Origin: Paludibacteraceae bacterium
GTDB lineage: Bacteria; Bacteroidota; Bacteroidia; Bacteroidales; Paludibacteraceae
Length of the DNA: 64,000 nucleotides
Direction of reading: 5' to 3'
NCBI GenBank assembly: GCA_017527495.1
Contig: JAFXPY010000024.1
Coordinates: 1 to 64,000 of the forward strand
Shown here: positions 51,571-60,829 of the stretch, in pieces
Numbering within the stretch: position 1 is the stretch's first letter
Layout of the letters: each line of letters starts with the position of its first letter
Position numbers and translations under genes: made by a program
The notes under the pieces: generated by a model
Told to the model about the DNA's origin: nothing
The model's input: the letters and a program-made list of their open reading frames with translations, nothing else
Database searches by the model: none

Positions 51571-53133
51571 CTAATTAATTGAGTATATATCAGAAATTTC
51601 CAATTGCATTTTTTTTGCGTTTCGGTAATATTTTATACCATCCTTTGTTTCATACAATTCCATTCCTACACTTTCGTAGAAATTCTCAACTTGTTTGTTT
51701 TTTTCAGTAGGGACATAAACTGCCGTTATATTCTCACTTTCCTGCAACTGATTCATTACATAACAGAAAAAGGCTTTCTCTATTCCCTTTCCCAAAATAC
51801 GGCACGACAACAACATTGTGTCTATTTCATAATTTGGCTTAATGATCATACAACCGGTTATTCCACTATCGCCAAATTTGTCTGCCACCGCTAAGGTATA
51901 TATATACCAACCTTGAGCAATAAATTGTTTTATATCACTTTCAGAGAATCTATGCGTCGTAAGATTGAACTGATTGGTTTTTTGAGTCATCTGAGCAATG
52001 CGAGACACAGAATATTCGTTTGCTCTCTCAATCGTCAAATGGAAGTTTAGACTTCTCAAATAATCTCCGAAATCTTTAAATTTCGTTAGCTCTTGCTGTC
52101 TTACTACATTGTCTTTATATTGTTTCGTCTTCAAAAGATCCTCATCGGTGAGTTGATAAACGCTGAAATATTTTTCAATAATTTGTCGTCCAAAATCAGG
52201 AATAAGATATGCATACTGAGGAAAATCAGGCACTTCCACTTGTGGTAATTGTTGTTTAACCCATTCTCTCTCGGTAGGATTATCATCAACAAAAACCATG
52301 CTCTCAAGTCCGATATTCAAATCTTTTGCTAATTGCTTGATGTTTGAAACTTTGTCATTCCAATTTATTCTCCATGCAACAAAATGTTCCTTGCGTAATA
52401 CGAGATTAGGATTTTTCTCAAACAATTGCATGATTTCTTGTTCATCATTTTTTGAACATATCACAAGCATAACACCTTTTTTGCTCAATTCAAGCAACAT
52501 CTCTTGCCAAAGATGGAAAACATTTCCGGGGTAATCACCACTGCAAACAATACCTTCCATACCATCTTCCTCAACAATACCGCTCCATATTGTATTGTCC
52601 AAATCAAGCACAAGACATTTCTTGCGTTGTAGATCTATCTGACTTATTTTTCTTTCAAACCAAATTTGAAAATCTTTAGCTAATTTAGGGTTATATGGTA
52701 CTTGATAAGCGAAAAAGTATTTCCAGTCAATAAGTTGTTCAATCGAATATGATGTTGAAAATTCTGCGATATCTATAATCTTTAGATTTTTGTTTGTTCC
52801 ACATTTGTCATATAAAAAGTCATTATAGTGGTTTATGGCTTTTGATAATCTATCGTCGGCTTCTACATATTTTAGACACCAACGATTTTCTATTGTAAAA
52901 GCGATTAATAGTTTTGATTCAGAAATACGATTAAGTACATAATCAAGATTTTTTTCATATTGCTCAATCATTTGAGCGACACGACAAGCATTTGCTTCTA
53001 TTGGTAACTGATAGCACCAGACATAACGCATTGCCTCTTGCGGTATAACAGAGATATCATTATACCCTGAAAAGGAATAATCATGAGAAAAAAAACTCTC
53101 TATCGTATTATTTCTGAATACATACACTTGCAT
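51571..53133 (-). CDS. FkbH-like HAD-IIIC protein with GNAT domain
   Basis: The 520-residue protein has an N-terminal helical part, a HAD domain with the nucleophile motif LVLDLDNTIWSGI (about residue 178) and FVDDNPTEREWV, and a C-terminal GNAT-like domain (about 360-510). This is the FkbH layout; FkbH enzymes dephosphorylate 1,3-bisphosphoglycerate and load a glyceryl unit on an ACP. I start at ATG 53133, which overlaps the KAS III stop as TAATG. With KAS III and two ACPs it forms a compact acyl-building set inside the glycan operon. Confidence 0.82.
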   Translation of the reverse strand: MQVYVFRNNTIESFFSHDYSFSGYNDISVIPQEAMRYVWCYQLPIEANACRVAQMIEQYEKNLDYVLNRISESKLLIAFTIENRWCLKYVEADDRLSKAINHYNDFLYDKCGTNKNLKIIDIAEFSTSYSIEQLIDWKYFFAYQVPYNPKLAKDFQIWFERKISQIDLQRKKCLVLDLDNTIWSGIVEEDGMEGIVCSGDYPGNVFHLWQEMLLELSKKGVMLVICSKNDEQEIMQLFEKNPNLVLRKEHFVAWRINWNDKVSNIKQLAKDLNIGLESMVFVDDNPTEREWVKQQLPQVEVPDFPQYAYLIPDFGRQIIEKYFSVYQLTDEDLLKTKQYKDNVVRQQELTKFKDFGDYLRSLNFHLTIERANEYSVSRIAQMTQKTNQFNLTTHRFSESDIKQFIAQGWYIYTLAVADKFGDSGITGCMIIKPNYEIDTMLLSCRILGKGIEKAFFCYVMNQLQESENITAVYVPTEKNKQVENFYESVGMELYETKDGIKYYRNAKKMQLEISDIYSIN

Positions 53134-54191
53134 TATTCGCACTCTTGAAGTTTTGAAATATTTGTATTTGTCAGGTCAAGCAACACACTACCCCACGAAA
53201 GACCGGCTCCGAAACCTGAAAGTATAGTATTTTTTCTTGGGGTATATTTTCCATCATTCAGTTCAGTTACAATAGTGAGCGGTATTGAAGCAGAACTCGT
53301 ATTGCCATAATATTTGATGCTATATGGTGTTTTGTCTTTTGAAAGTTTTAGTTTTTTTGAGAAAAAATCTGTCATCATACGATTAGCTTGGTGATAGATG
53401 ATTAAATCAATATCATCAATAGTCATCTGCGTCTCGCTCAGCAGTTTTTTTATGCTCATAGGTTCAACACGCATTCCAAAATTGAAAACCTCCATACCAT
53501 CCATACGAAACTGCTCATCACTCCGCATACTTCCATCGTCAAAAAAATGGGCTTTATGTGTTTGTTCTGATGTCTGATTGCGGCATCCGCCTGCAGGAAT
53601 CATCATTACTTCTGCGCCACTACCATCAGAATGAAGCATAAAGGTACTTTGGCCAAAATTACCTTTGGTTATTAGCGAGGCTGTGCCAGCATCCCCAAAA
53701 AGCGGAGTACTCACTTTATCGTGCACGGAAACAATTTTAGACATTGTTTCACCAACCAACAGCAAAACATTATTTATTGTTGGCAATGACGCAAAAGAAT
53801 AAGCCACAGACAATCCATAAACATATCCTGAACAGGCAAGATTAATGTCGAAAGCCATTGTGTCTTTGCTTAAATTCAAGCGATGCTGCAGAATAGGAGC
53901 TGTAGACGGTTGACGATAGTCGGAAGTCTGGCTTACAAAAATCAAAACATCAATATCTTCTGCCAATAGATTATTGTCCATCATTAATTGTTTTGCTGCA
54001 TAATAGCATAAATCAGATGCACATACACCATCAGAAGCTATTCTACGTTGCTCAATGCCAATACTATTTATTACTCTCTCTAAATCATCTTCCGGTATTA
54101 GATAAGATAAATCTCTATTGTAAGCAATCGTTTGCGGCACACAAGCACAGACTGCTTTTATTCCTATGTCGTTGAATTTAAGTAGAGCCAT
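53133..54191 (-). CDS. 3-oxoacyl-ACP synthase III (FabH-like)
   Basis: The 352-residue KAS III has the nucleophile in NLACSGYVYGL, His in IYHQANRMMTDFF and Asn in YGNTSSASIPL: a complete Cys-His-Asn triad. FabH-like enzymes condense an acyl-CoA or acyl-ACP with malonyl-ACP, or act as acyltransferases. Its place between two ACP genes and FkbH argues for making a special acyl group for the glycan, not for fatty-acid initiation. Confidence 0.85.
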   Translation of the reverse strand: MALLKFNDIGIKAVCACVPQTIAYNRDLSYLIPEDDLERVINSIGIEQRRIASDGVCASDLCYYAAKQLMMDNNLLAEDIDVLIFVSQTSDYRQPSTAPILQHRLNLSKDTMAFDINLACSGYVYGLSVAYSFASLPTINNVLLLVGETMSKIVSVHDKVSTPLFGDAGTASLITKGNFGQSTFMLHSDGSGAEVMMIPAGGCRNQTSEQTHKAHFFDDGSMRSDEQFRMDGMEVFNFGMRVEPMSIKKLLSETQMTIDDIDLIIYHQANRMMTDFFSKKLKLSKDKTPYSIKYYGNTSSASIPLTIVTELNDGKYTPRKNTILSGFGAGLSWGSVLLDLTNTNISKLQECE

Positions 54192-54196
54192 TCCTA

Positions 54197-54424
54197 TTAT
54201 TTACTCAAAACCAAGTTGTAAAGTTCTTCTACGGTATTTACTTCACGAAATTCTTGTGCAGAAATAATTACATCCATTTCGTCACTAATCATAGCCATTA
54301 TATAAAGTGCCATCAATGACGACCACTCCTCCAAATCTCTATACTTTGTAGAAGGAGTAATCTTCTTTGGATCAGTGTCGGTAAATTGTTCTGCAAATTT
54401 TTCTGTAAATTCTTCTAAAGTCAT
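54197..54424 (-). CDS. Second acyl carrier protein of the glycan locus
   Basis: A 75-residue, acidic carrier-like protein with the attachment Ser in EEWSSLMALYIMAMISDE; the residue before it is Ser instead of Asp, so the identity of the modified Ser is less certain. It lies 5 bp before the KAS III start and is the likely substrate of that enzyme. Confidence 0.72.
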   Translation of the reverse strand: MTLEEFTEKFAEQFTDTDPKKITPSTKYRDLEEWSSLMALYIMAMISDEMDVIISAQEFREVNTVEELYNLVLSK

Positions 54425-54432
54425 AGTTGTGT

Positions 54433-55359
54433 TTATATTATTGTTTTGTAAATATCAATTAACTTCTTAGCAATCTGGCTGTTGTCTAATTGCAGTTGTT
54501 CGATTCTTTTTCTGCCTTCTGTTCTGCCGTTAAATTGCAAAGCTTTTTCAATGGTTGTGGCAACCTCTTGAGGATTAAATGAACAAATATAATGCCCTGC
54601 AACCTCACCAAGCAGGTGTTTGATATCTGCCACATCAGTGGCCATTATAGGGCAATTACATGCCATTGCTTCTTTTAGAGCTTGGGGCGAGCCTTCGCTC
54701 TTTGTTGGCAAAGCAAATAAATCACAAGCACACATTGCAAGTGTAACCTGTTGGCGATTCATATTCCGCATTTCCAAAACTTCAATATCATCTCTACCGG
54801 TCAACTCAATAGCTTTCTGCAATAATGGATAGTTTTTTCTCAAATTAGAAAATGCTCCACCAAATAAGATATATTTTTTGTCAGGATTGAAATTGAGTTG
54901 CTTTCGGGCCTCTGATTGTGGAGTCAATACGATTTCACTCAAATTCACGCCACATGGCATTATGGTGTAATTGTCAGCTTTGAAAATCGACTTGTCTCTG
55001 ATATGCTGTGCGACATAAATCACATGATTAGCACGACGCGAGAACCACGAACAAAGCAAATTGACATACCAACTGAGCGTCTCACCATTGTGGAAAGTAG
55101 TAACCACCGGTACTTCTTTTTGCAAGACAGCTGTTATGCCACTTAATCCATAGTGAGCATGTATCACATCAGGCTTAAATGAATGAATCTTATCTATGAG
55201 TCCTTTTGTGTTGAAATATGCACGCAAGCCATTGCCCTCAATAAGATAATAATCAATCTCAACTCCGCACTTTTCAAGTGCCTCTGCCTGCTCACGGACA
55301 AAAGGCGTAATTCCACCGATAAAATTACTCTTATGTTTTGCAACTATCAGTACTTTCAT
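54433..55359 (-). CDS. GT4 glycosyltransferase, first
   Basis: The 308-residue GT-B protein has KSNFIGGITPFVREQAEALE at the N-terminus, DVIHAHYGLSGI, and the donor-site motif KSEGSPQALKEAMACNCPI with the E-x7-E pattern of family GT4. It should transfer a nucleotide-sugar residue to the lipid-linked repeat unit on the cytoplasmic side. It is 8 bp upstream of the ACP gene; a tandem-repeat gap lies before it. Confidence 0.85.
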   Translation of the reverse strand: MKVLIVAKHKSNFIGGITPFVREQAEALEKCGVEIDYYLIEGNGLRAYFNTKGLIDKIHSFKPDVIHAHYGLSGITAVLQKEVPVVTTFHNGETLSWYVNLLCSWFSRRANHVIYVAQHIRDKSIFKADNYTIMPCGVNLSEIVLTPQSEARKQLNFNPDKKYILFGGAFSNLRKNYPLLQKAIELTGRDDIEVLEMRNMNRQQVTLAMCACDLFALPTKSEGSPQALKEAMACNCPIMATDVADIKHLLGEVAGHYICSFNPQEVATTIEKALQFNGRTEGRKRIEQLQLDNSQIAKKLIDIYKTII

Positions 55360-55371
55360 AATCTAACTTCT

Positions 55372-55445
55372 CACTCCTTATTTCTCACTTCTAACATCTT
55401 ACTTCTAACATCTCACTTCTAACAGCGTCAGCGGTCTAACTTCTA
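55372..55445. repeat. 14-bp tandem repeat (related to the 39-kb array)
   Basis: Read on the minus strand, units TTAGAAGTGAGATG, TTAGAAGTAAGATG, TTAGAAGTGAGAAA and TAAGGAGTGAGAAG follow one another. The core AGAAGTGAGA is shared with the 39043-39097 array. It occupies the gap between the polymerase-like and GT4 genes. Confidence 0.7.
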
Positions 55446-56915
55446 AATAAGACCTTGCCCAGACAATTTAAATATATTCCAACCTAAACAAATCAGCACT
55501 TCAACAAGCAACACGGCATCAAACCAATTTTTCCTTCCTGTCTGTAACACTCGTTCCATACCGTATGCAGCAAACATCATTTCTAATGGTATTGCCGGAA
55601 AGTGGAAGCGGCCTGAGTGTCCGAAAGCGCTCAGTGCTAAAGCCGCCAAATAGCCTACTAACGATGCAATGATATATACATGCCGTCGCCATTCTCCGAC
55701 AAAAATATTTTCTTTGTTGTATGGTTTGAGCATTGCAAACATTATGAAAATCACGAAAAACGACATAAGGTTTTTTTCATAATACCCCGGCGCCATCATC
55801 ATCTGCATTTCTTGTCCTTGACGAGTATAGAGCATTGTGGGGAATGGGATGGTGAAAATCAGAGGTGCGAACACTGCTGCACCTGCGTATTTGGCATATT
55901 TATTTCCGTGCTCACGCCTTGTGCGCCACTCCATATTATTTTGCTGATAGTCAGAATTTGTTGCTTTTTGCTCCAAGCCTTGTAATTCATCACCCAAAAA
56001 GCCTGTCATCAAGACAACTATAAAACCTAATATCATCACTATACCAATAACACGTCTTTGAGTTCCGATAACGCGTTGAGACGACATCAACAGCGCTACC
56101 GCCAACGACAATACTTCTACAGCCAAAAGGGTTGTTCGCAGAAAACCCATTATTACCATAAATATTCCCGGTCTAATCCATGTTTTCCATGTCCATTTTT
56201 GATCTGACAAAAAGATGCTATCGGTATAATATATCGCCATTACCATCACAAATACCATCTCGGTTTCTTTCATCATTGAGCCACACCACCAAATCATATT
56301 GGTCTGCAACATACAAAATATACCTGTCAAACGAGCAACTCCTTCACTAAAATGATTTCGGGCAATACGCGTCATGTATAGGCAAGTCAATGCTCCAAAT
56401 AGTGCTTTGAGCAGTAATGCCGGTATGATTGGGTGTATATCGCGAGTTAGAATTTTGACTATAAGCAAATAAATTATGTAACCCATGTCGGAATATTCGA
56501 TTTTCCACTCAAGATATTTGGCATATACCATTTCCGGCGTGTAACCGTATGTAAACATAAAATTGTACGACACCTGCGATGTCTCTGTATAGAATCCTAT
56601 GTCTGCCACATCACTCTCGTGAAAAGTTCCATAGTGTATCCAGTTGAAATTATATATAAATATCACATACGCCAATCTAATCACTAAGGCTATCCAAAAC
56701 AAACGATTGTCAAATTTGCGACTTGAAAAATTAGACCATGCACGAGTAAAATAATAAGTTCCATAGAAGAATAACAATAGCCCGACAAAATCAAAAATAA
56801 GTAGCCAAAATGGTAATGCCAAGTTGAGCATTGATACTGACAACAATGCCATAATTACCATGTAAACCACTATGGATTTCGAGGTATATTCAGCCGGAAA
56901 TAAAAATTTATTCAT
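55443..56915 (-). CDS. Polytopic membrane protein, candidate glycan polymerase or GT-C transferase
   Basis: The 490-residue protein has about ten to twelve hydrophobic segments, with a long periplasmic loop after the second or third (HYGTFHESDVADIGFYTETS) that holds acidic residues as in GT-C enzymes. SGRFHFPAIPLEMMFAAYG near the C-terminus resembles GT39/Wzy-like proteins. The locus otherwise lacks a polymerase, so this is the best candidate for Wzy, but a GT-C sugar transferase is possible. It overlaps the upstream GT4 gene by 8 bp. Confidence 0.6.
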   Translation of the reverse strand: MNKFLFPAEYTSKSIVVYMVIMALLSVSMLNLALPFWLLIFDFVGLLLFFYGTYYFTRAWSNFSSRKFDNRLFWIALVIRLAYVIFIYNFNWIHYGTFHESDVADIGFYTETSQVSYNFMFTYGYTPEMVYAKYLEWKIEYSDMGYIIYLLIVKILTRDIHPIIPALLLKALFGALTCLYMTRIARNHFSEGVARLTGIFCMLQTNMIWWCGSMMKETEMVFVMVMAIYYTDSIFLSDQKWTWKTWIRPGIFMVIMGFLRTTLLAVEVLSLAVALLMSSQRVIGTQRRVIGIVMILGFIVVLMTGFLGDELQGLEQKATNSDYQQNNMEWRTRREHGNKYAKYAGAAVFAPLIFTIPFPTMLYTRQGQEMQMMMAPGYYEKNLMSFFVIFIMFAMLKPYNKENIFVGEWRRHVYIIASLVGYLAALALSAFGHSGRFHFPAIPLEMMFAAYGMERVLQTGRKNWFDAVLLVEVLICLGWNIFKLSGQGLI

Positions 56916-58014
56916 CGTACTGCTCTTTTAAATTTTCCACATGCCTCTCTATTGAATATTTTTGCCTTATCTGTTTTGAGATTTCATCCATTTGCTTTTT
57001 TAATTCACTGAGTCTATCAATAAATAGTTCTAAATAATGAGTACATTGTTCATGATTTTGTGCATCAAAAAGCGTAGCCCACTCGCCATCATTTGTTACC
57101 TCTCTTATCGCTTCTATATCAGATGCCATAACAGGTACTTTCGACACAAGAGCTTCAACAATTCCGATTCCAAAGGAATCCCATTGTGTAGCAAACACGA
57201 AGCCATCAATATGTTGCAATATTGCAGGCACATCATCTCGTCCGCCTACAAATGTAATATATCTGTCTAACCCTTTAGTACGACAATAGTTGTTGCAATC
57301 ATCATACACTTGAGGCTCGGAGTGCGTTTTTCGTCCTACAAAATATAAGTGAAAATTTTTCCTCCCTTTTGCTACTAAATCAGCAACACACTCACTGAGC
57401 ATTTTCTGGCATCGCGTACCTGTAAAATTGGCAACCATAGCCAAACGCAAAACTTTGGGGTCTTTTCCAATCAAAAAATCCGGTTCGGCATATTTGCAAT
57501 CAAACTTACTCAAATCAATCCCATTATAAACAACAACCGACTTTTTCGACAAATGTTTCATCTTGTAGTTATCTATGAACCATTGCCGCTGAGAATTCGA
57601 CACAAAAATCACTTTGTCTGCCAACGCCATCGAAAGTTTGACTATTGCTCTTAAATATTTATCTTCATCAGATATGTAACTATGTATAGTTTCTATAACT
57701 CTAATGTTTGTCCCTATTGTTGCTATTTTTGCAAATACGCAATCAGCAAATTGCTGTGCATGCACAACTTTAACCTCTTGCTCTTTGAGCAATCTGCGCA
57801 AGCAAAGAAGATAAGTTATGATATGCTTTTTCTTGTATGGTAAACAAAAAATCTGCTTGTTTGTTGCATAATAATCATCCTTCAAATCTCCGCCACTGCG
57901 ATGAATAACTATAGCCTCAAAGGGTAAATTCTGCTTCAAGACATCAAGGACAAGTGTTTCTGTTCCACCTCGATTTAATCCTCCTAAAAGATATGCTACT
58001 TTCAAATGCTCCAT
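56908..58014 (-). CDS. GT4 glycosyltransferase, second
   Basis: A 368-residue GT-B enzyme with AYLLGGLNRGGTETLVLDVL at the start, VVYNGIDLSKFD, TFVGGRDDVPAIL and QWDSFGIGIVEALVSKVPV (the E-x7-E-type donor site). These are GT4 family marks. It probably adds an inner sugar of the repeat unit. It starts 12 bp downstream of the GT32 gene's stop. Confidence 0.85.
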   Translation of the reverse strand: MEHLKVAYLLGGLNRGGTETLVLDVLKQNLPFEAIVIHRSGGDLKDDYYATNKQIFCLPYKKKHIITYLLCLRRLLKEQEVKVVHAQQFADCVFAKIATIGTNIRVIETIHSYISDEDKYLRAIVKLSMALADKVIFVSNSQRQWFIDNYKMKHLSKKSVVVYNGIDLSKFDCKYAEPDFLIGKDPKVLRLAMVANFTGTRCQKMLSECVADLVAKGRKNFHLYFVGRKTHSEPQVYDDCNNYCRTKGLDRYITFVGGRDDVPAILQHIDGFVFATQWDSFGIGIVEALVSKVPVMASDIEAIREVTNDGEWATLFDAQNHEQCTHYLELFIDRLSELKKQMDEISKQIRQKYSIERHVENLKEQYDE

Positions 58015-58026
58015 TCTTACTTCTCA

Positions 58027-58740
58027 TTACTTACCCAACAATTTACTTATTGTTTTGTTTCTCAACAGGAGACGTGCCAGCGAAATTTTAAATTTCTGCC
58101 ACATTGTGTAATGCTTCCACGAGCCAGCAAAATGGTGTATACAATATGTGTTATCAGTCAACTTCAATTCTCTTGTTTGAGTGAGTGGACAGAAATATTC
58201 AACAGGAAAAATATGCATATCATTCTTATACACTCGATACTGTCCATCATTAACAAATCCGTTGGCTGCCATTATGTCTCTAATGGTGTTGGTGTTTGGA
58301 GTCATGTCAAGCGTACCATCGGGATTTTTGAAATGCTTGCCGTCATAGTAGGCAAGTTGCTCTTTCACCCACACTCCACCGGCTGCCGATGCCATCAAAC
58401 CCGTTACCGGGTAAAGGTTTTTACCTGATTCATAACCAGTGAATGCAGGTAAGTGCAAGAGGTCGTCAAGCGGCTTGAGTATCTCAACATCCGTGTCCAT
58501 ATACACACCCCCAAACTTGTCTAATGCCCATAGTCTGATATAATCAGTAATAAAAGCATATTTTCGCGCCTCGTATGCCTCTTTGACATACGGAACAGAA
58601 TTGACATCAAAAGTGTCTTCATTCCACAAACGAAGCTCATAATCGGGTAAAAACTTGTGCCAGCTCTCAATACATTTGAGTGCTAACTCCGGCATCTGTC
58701 CGCGACCAAACCAACAATAATGTATTATCTTAGGTATCAT
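58027..58740 (-). CDS. GT32-type glycosyltransferase (OCH1/capsular sugar transferase)
   Basis: The 237-residue protein has IPKIIHYCWFGRGQMPELAL at the N-terminus and the DXD motif in FGGVYMDTDVEIL, as in the Gly_transf_sug family of GT32, with FITDYIRLWALDKFG before it. It transfers a hexose in surface-glycan assembly. ATG 58740 overlaps the nitroreductase stop by one base (TGATG); an in-frame GTG one codon earlier is less likely. Confidence 0.88.
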   Translation of the reverse strand: MIPKIIHYCWFGRGQMPELALKCIESWHKFLPDYELRLWNEDTFDVNSVPYVKEAYEARKYAFITDYIRLWALDKFGGVYMDTDVEILKPLDDLLHLPAFTGYESGKNLYPVTGLMASAAGGVWVKEQLAYYDGKHFKNPDGTLDMTPNTNTIRDIMAANGFVNDGQYRVYKNDMHIFPVEYFCPLTQTRELKLTDNTYCIHHFAGSWKHYTMWQKFKISLARLLLRNKTISKLLGK

Positions 58741-59726
58741 CACTCTACTACTTTTACTGATTCTTCTAATGCATTTCTATTTGATTGCACATACTTAAAT
58801 CTCTCGTTCGGATAGCCCGCTGAGATAAGTAATACGACTTCCTCATTGTCGCCTATGCCAAGCCATTGTCTGAGTTTTTTGTCGTTTTCTTTTCGTTCGT
58901 TCCATACCAACGGACATGCTCCAATCTGCCTGTCATGCAAGGCATAAAGCAAATTCATTGCATACATGCCGCCAGACTTGAAAGACTCGCATATCTCTTG
59001 ATACGAAAACACCTCAACGCGTGTTGTAATCACCAACATTGCATTGGCTCTGTCTGCAAAACCACGTCCACCACCCTGCAGATTGGCGATCTTGCGTATC
59101 AAATCTTTGTTTTTTACAATATACACTTTGTTCGGCTGACGATTACAACCGGTAGGTGTTGTGCGAGCCACATCAGCACAATGCAACAATTCTTCTATAG
59201 GTATCTCTCTCTCTGAATAATCTCTAACAGAGTGACGCGACCGAGCAAATTTTTCAAAATCTATATCTCGCTGAAAGAACTCACTACATGTTGTTTCCGG
59301 CTGGTTATGAGGCTCGAAATCAACACCCGCCAATGCTTTATCTATCGCCTCGCGCAGTTCTGTATCTAATTTATAACCCGCCTCATCATGAATGCGTCGA
59401 TAAGAATCAACAGCCTGCAATGCACTTTGATACTGAACATTTTTTGTATCGAACCCCAACTCACGATACTTCACTATATCGCCACAAACCAATAACACAC
59501 GATCGCGAGTATGTCCAAGTTCAAAATTTGGCATGGCAAGTCCTTTTTCTATCACATGATAGTTGGAGATAAACATTGCCAAGAAACGCTCTTGCGAAGC
59601 ATAATAATCATAGTTGCCATTACGGACAAAACGGACATAATGACGCCACATATTGACAAAGCCGTAAAATAGTGTTTTTATTTTGCGACGAATCTGTATG
59701 CCTCTATCATTCTTTGTCTGTTTCAT
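58740..59726 (-). CDS. Nitroreductase-family flavoprotein of the glycan locus
   Basis: The 328-residue protein has an N-terminal helical extension (to about residue 150) and a nitroreductase domain: RSRHSVRDYSEREIPIEELL, ARTTPTGCNRQP and IGACPLVWNER. Such flavoproteins occur beside polysaccharide pyruvyl transferases in several glycan loci, where their redox role is unknown. ATG 59726 overlaps the pyruvyl-transferase stop by ATGA, which supports it over the longer start at 59747. Confidence 0.8.
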   Translation of the reverse strand: MKQTKNDRGIQIRRKIKTLFYGFVNMWRHYVRFVRNGNYDYYASQERFLAMFISNYHVIEKGLAMPNFELGHTRDRVLLVCGDIVKYRELGFDTKNVQYQSALQAVDSYRRIHDEAGYKLDTELREAIDKALAGVDFEPHNQPETTCSEFFQRDIDFEKFARSRHSVRDYSEREIPIEELLHCADVARTTPTGCNRQPNKVYIVKNKDLIRKIANLQGGGRGFADRANAMLVITTRVEVFSYQEICESFKSGGMYAMNLLYALHDRQIGACPLVWNERKENDKKLRQWLGIGDNEEVVLLISAGYPNERFKYVQSNRNALEESVKVVE

Positions 59727-60829
59727 TCTAATGCTTTTTTTAGCCAATCTAAGGAGCGTTGTCGATAGCGTTCAAGCAACGAGCCACCACTAAGATTTAT
59801 TATGTCTTTGCTTGCAAAGACATAATCGCTATATAGCGATTGCAAATTTTCAGCCCCATAACATTGCGTCAGCAAATTCTCTACTCTCACGTTATTTTGC
59901 ACACGCCCGCCTTTTGTTGCCTGACAAACAATAAATTCTTTGCCGTAAATAATGGACAAAGCAAGTCCGTGAAAACTATTTGTACAAACCACATTCGCAT
60001 GGTGTATTAAATACAGCCATTGCTGTGGCGTCATAACCTGACAATTGGAATCAGCCCACGACTTAGCATTTGTGCTAATGTTAAGTATAGGCAAATGGCG
60101 TTCTGCTTTTAGCTGCAGAGCCTTTTGCTTAATCAGTTCATCACCCACCAAATCAAACACCAAGATATATTCTTTAGGACATCTGCATTTTTGCTCCATT
60201 CGCTCATAATCTGATGCGGTAAGTAGTAGCGTCGGGTCGCAGACATCAGTTGTAGTAACACCTGATATATTCTCAACCTCACCAACAAAAAGCGGCTCAC
60301 GCAACGAAATAGTCTTAAACGTTCTGCTCTCTGCTGCGAATACTTCTGTTTCTAATGCTCTCTTGTCACCGCCCAGAGACGCTGCGTATGCAATGCGTTT
60401 TGTTGTTTCCGGCGCAAAATCAAGCATATAAGAATTCAAGAAATCACCCACTGTTGCTTTGCACCATACTGTGTCGGACCCAACAATATAAAAATCAAAA
60501 TTTGGCGCATTATCAACAATCCATTCATGCGATTCGGTGTGCTGAGTCGGGTCGAGTTGCTCATCTACAAAGCGATTGAAATTACGAAAATTGAGTATTT
60601 TCTTTGCCGATGCCAATAGATTTTTACGAATAAAATCAGTGTATTTGTAATGACCAAAAGGGTTATAGTCAATCACATGGACTTCAAAACCCAATCGTTC
60701 ACAGATAGTTTTGAGAGCCCATGTCTGCCATACCGCACCATAATTCAAAGCGCGGTGCAGAGTCATTATCCCTATTGTTCTTTTTTTTTCGGTCAAATCT
60801 GCTTCAATTTGTTTATTATTCTCTCGCAA
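59723..60829 (-). CDS. Polysaccharide pyruvyl transferase family protein
   Basis: The 368-residue protein matches the PS_pyruv_trans family: TIGIMTLHRALNYGAVWQTW near the start, YIVGSDTVWCK, LSLREPLFVGEVE and CTNSFHGLALSIIYGKEF. It should transfer pyruvate from PEP to a sugar as a ketal. The ATG at 60829 lies inside wecB; a TTG at 60796 that overlaps the wecB TGA (TTGA) is an attractive alternative start and would fit the family length better. Confidence 0.85.
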   Translation of the reverse strand: MRENNKQIEADLTEKKRTIGIMTLHRALNYGAVWQTWALKTICERLGFEVHVIDYNPFGHYKYTDFIRKNLLASAKKILNFRNFNRFVDEQLDPTQHTESHEWIVDNAPNFDFYIVGSDTVWCKATVGDFLNSYMLDFAPETTKRIAYAASLGGDKRALETEVFAAESRTFKTISLREPLFVGEVENISGVTTTDVCDPTLLLTASDYERMEQKCRCPKEYILVFDLVGDELIKQKALQLKAERHLPILNISTNAKSWADSNCQVMTPQQWLYLIHHANVVCTNSFHGLALSIIYGKEFIVCQATKGGRVQNNVRVENLLTQCYGAENLQSLYSDYVFASKDIINLSGGSLLERYRQRSLDWLKKALE

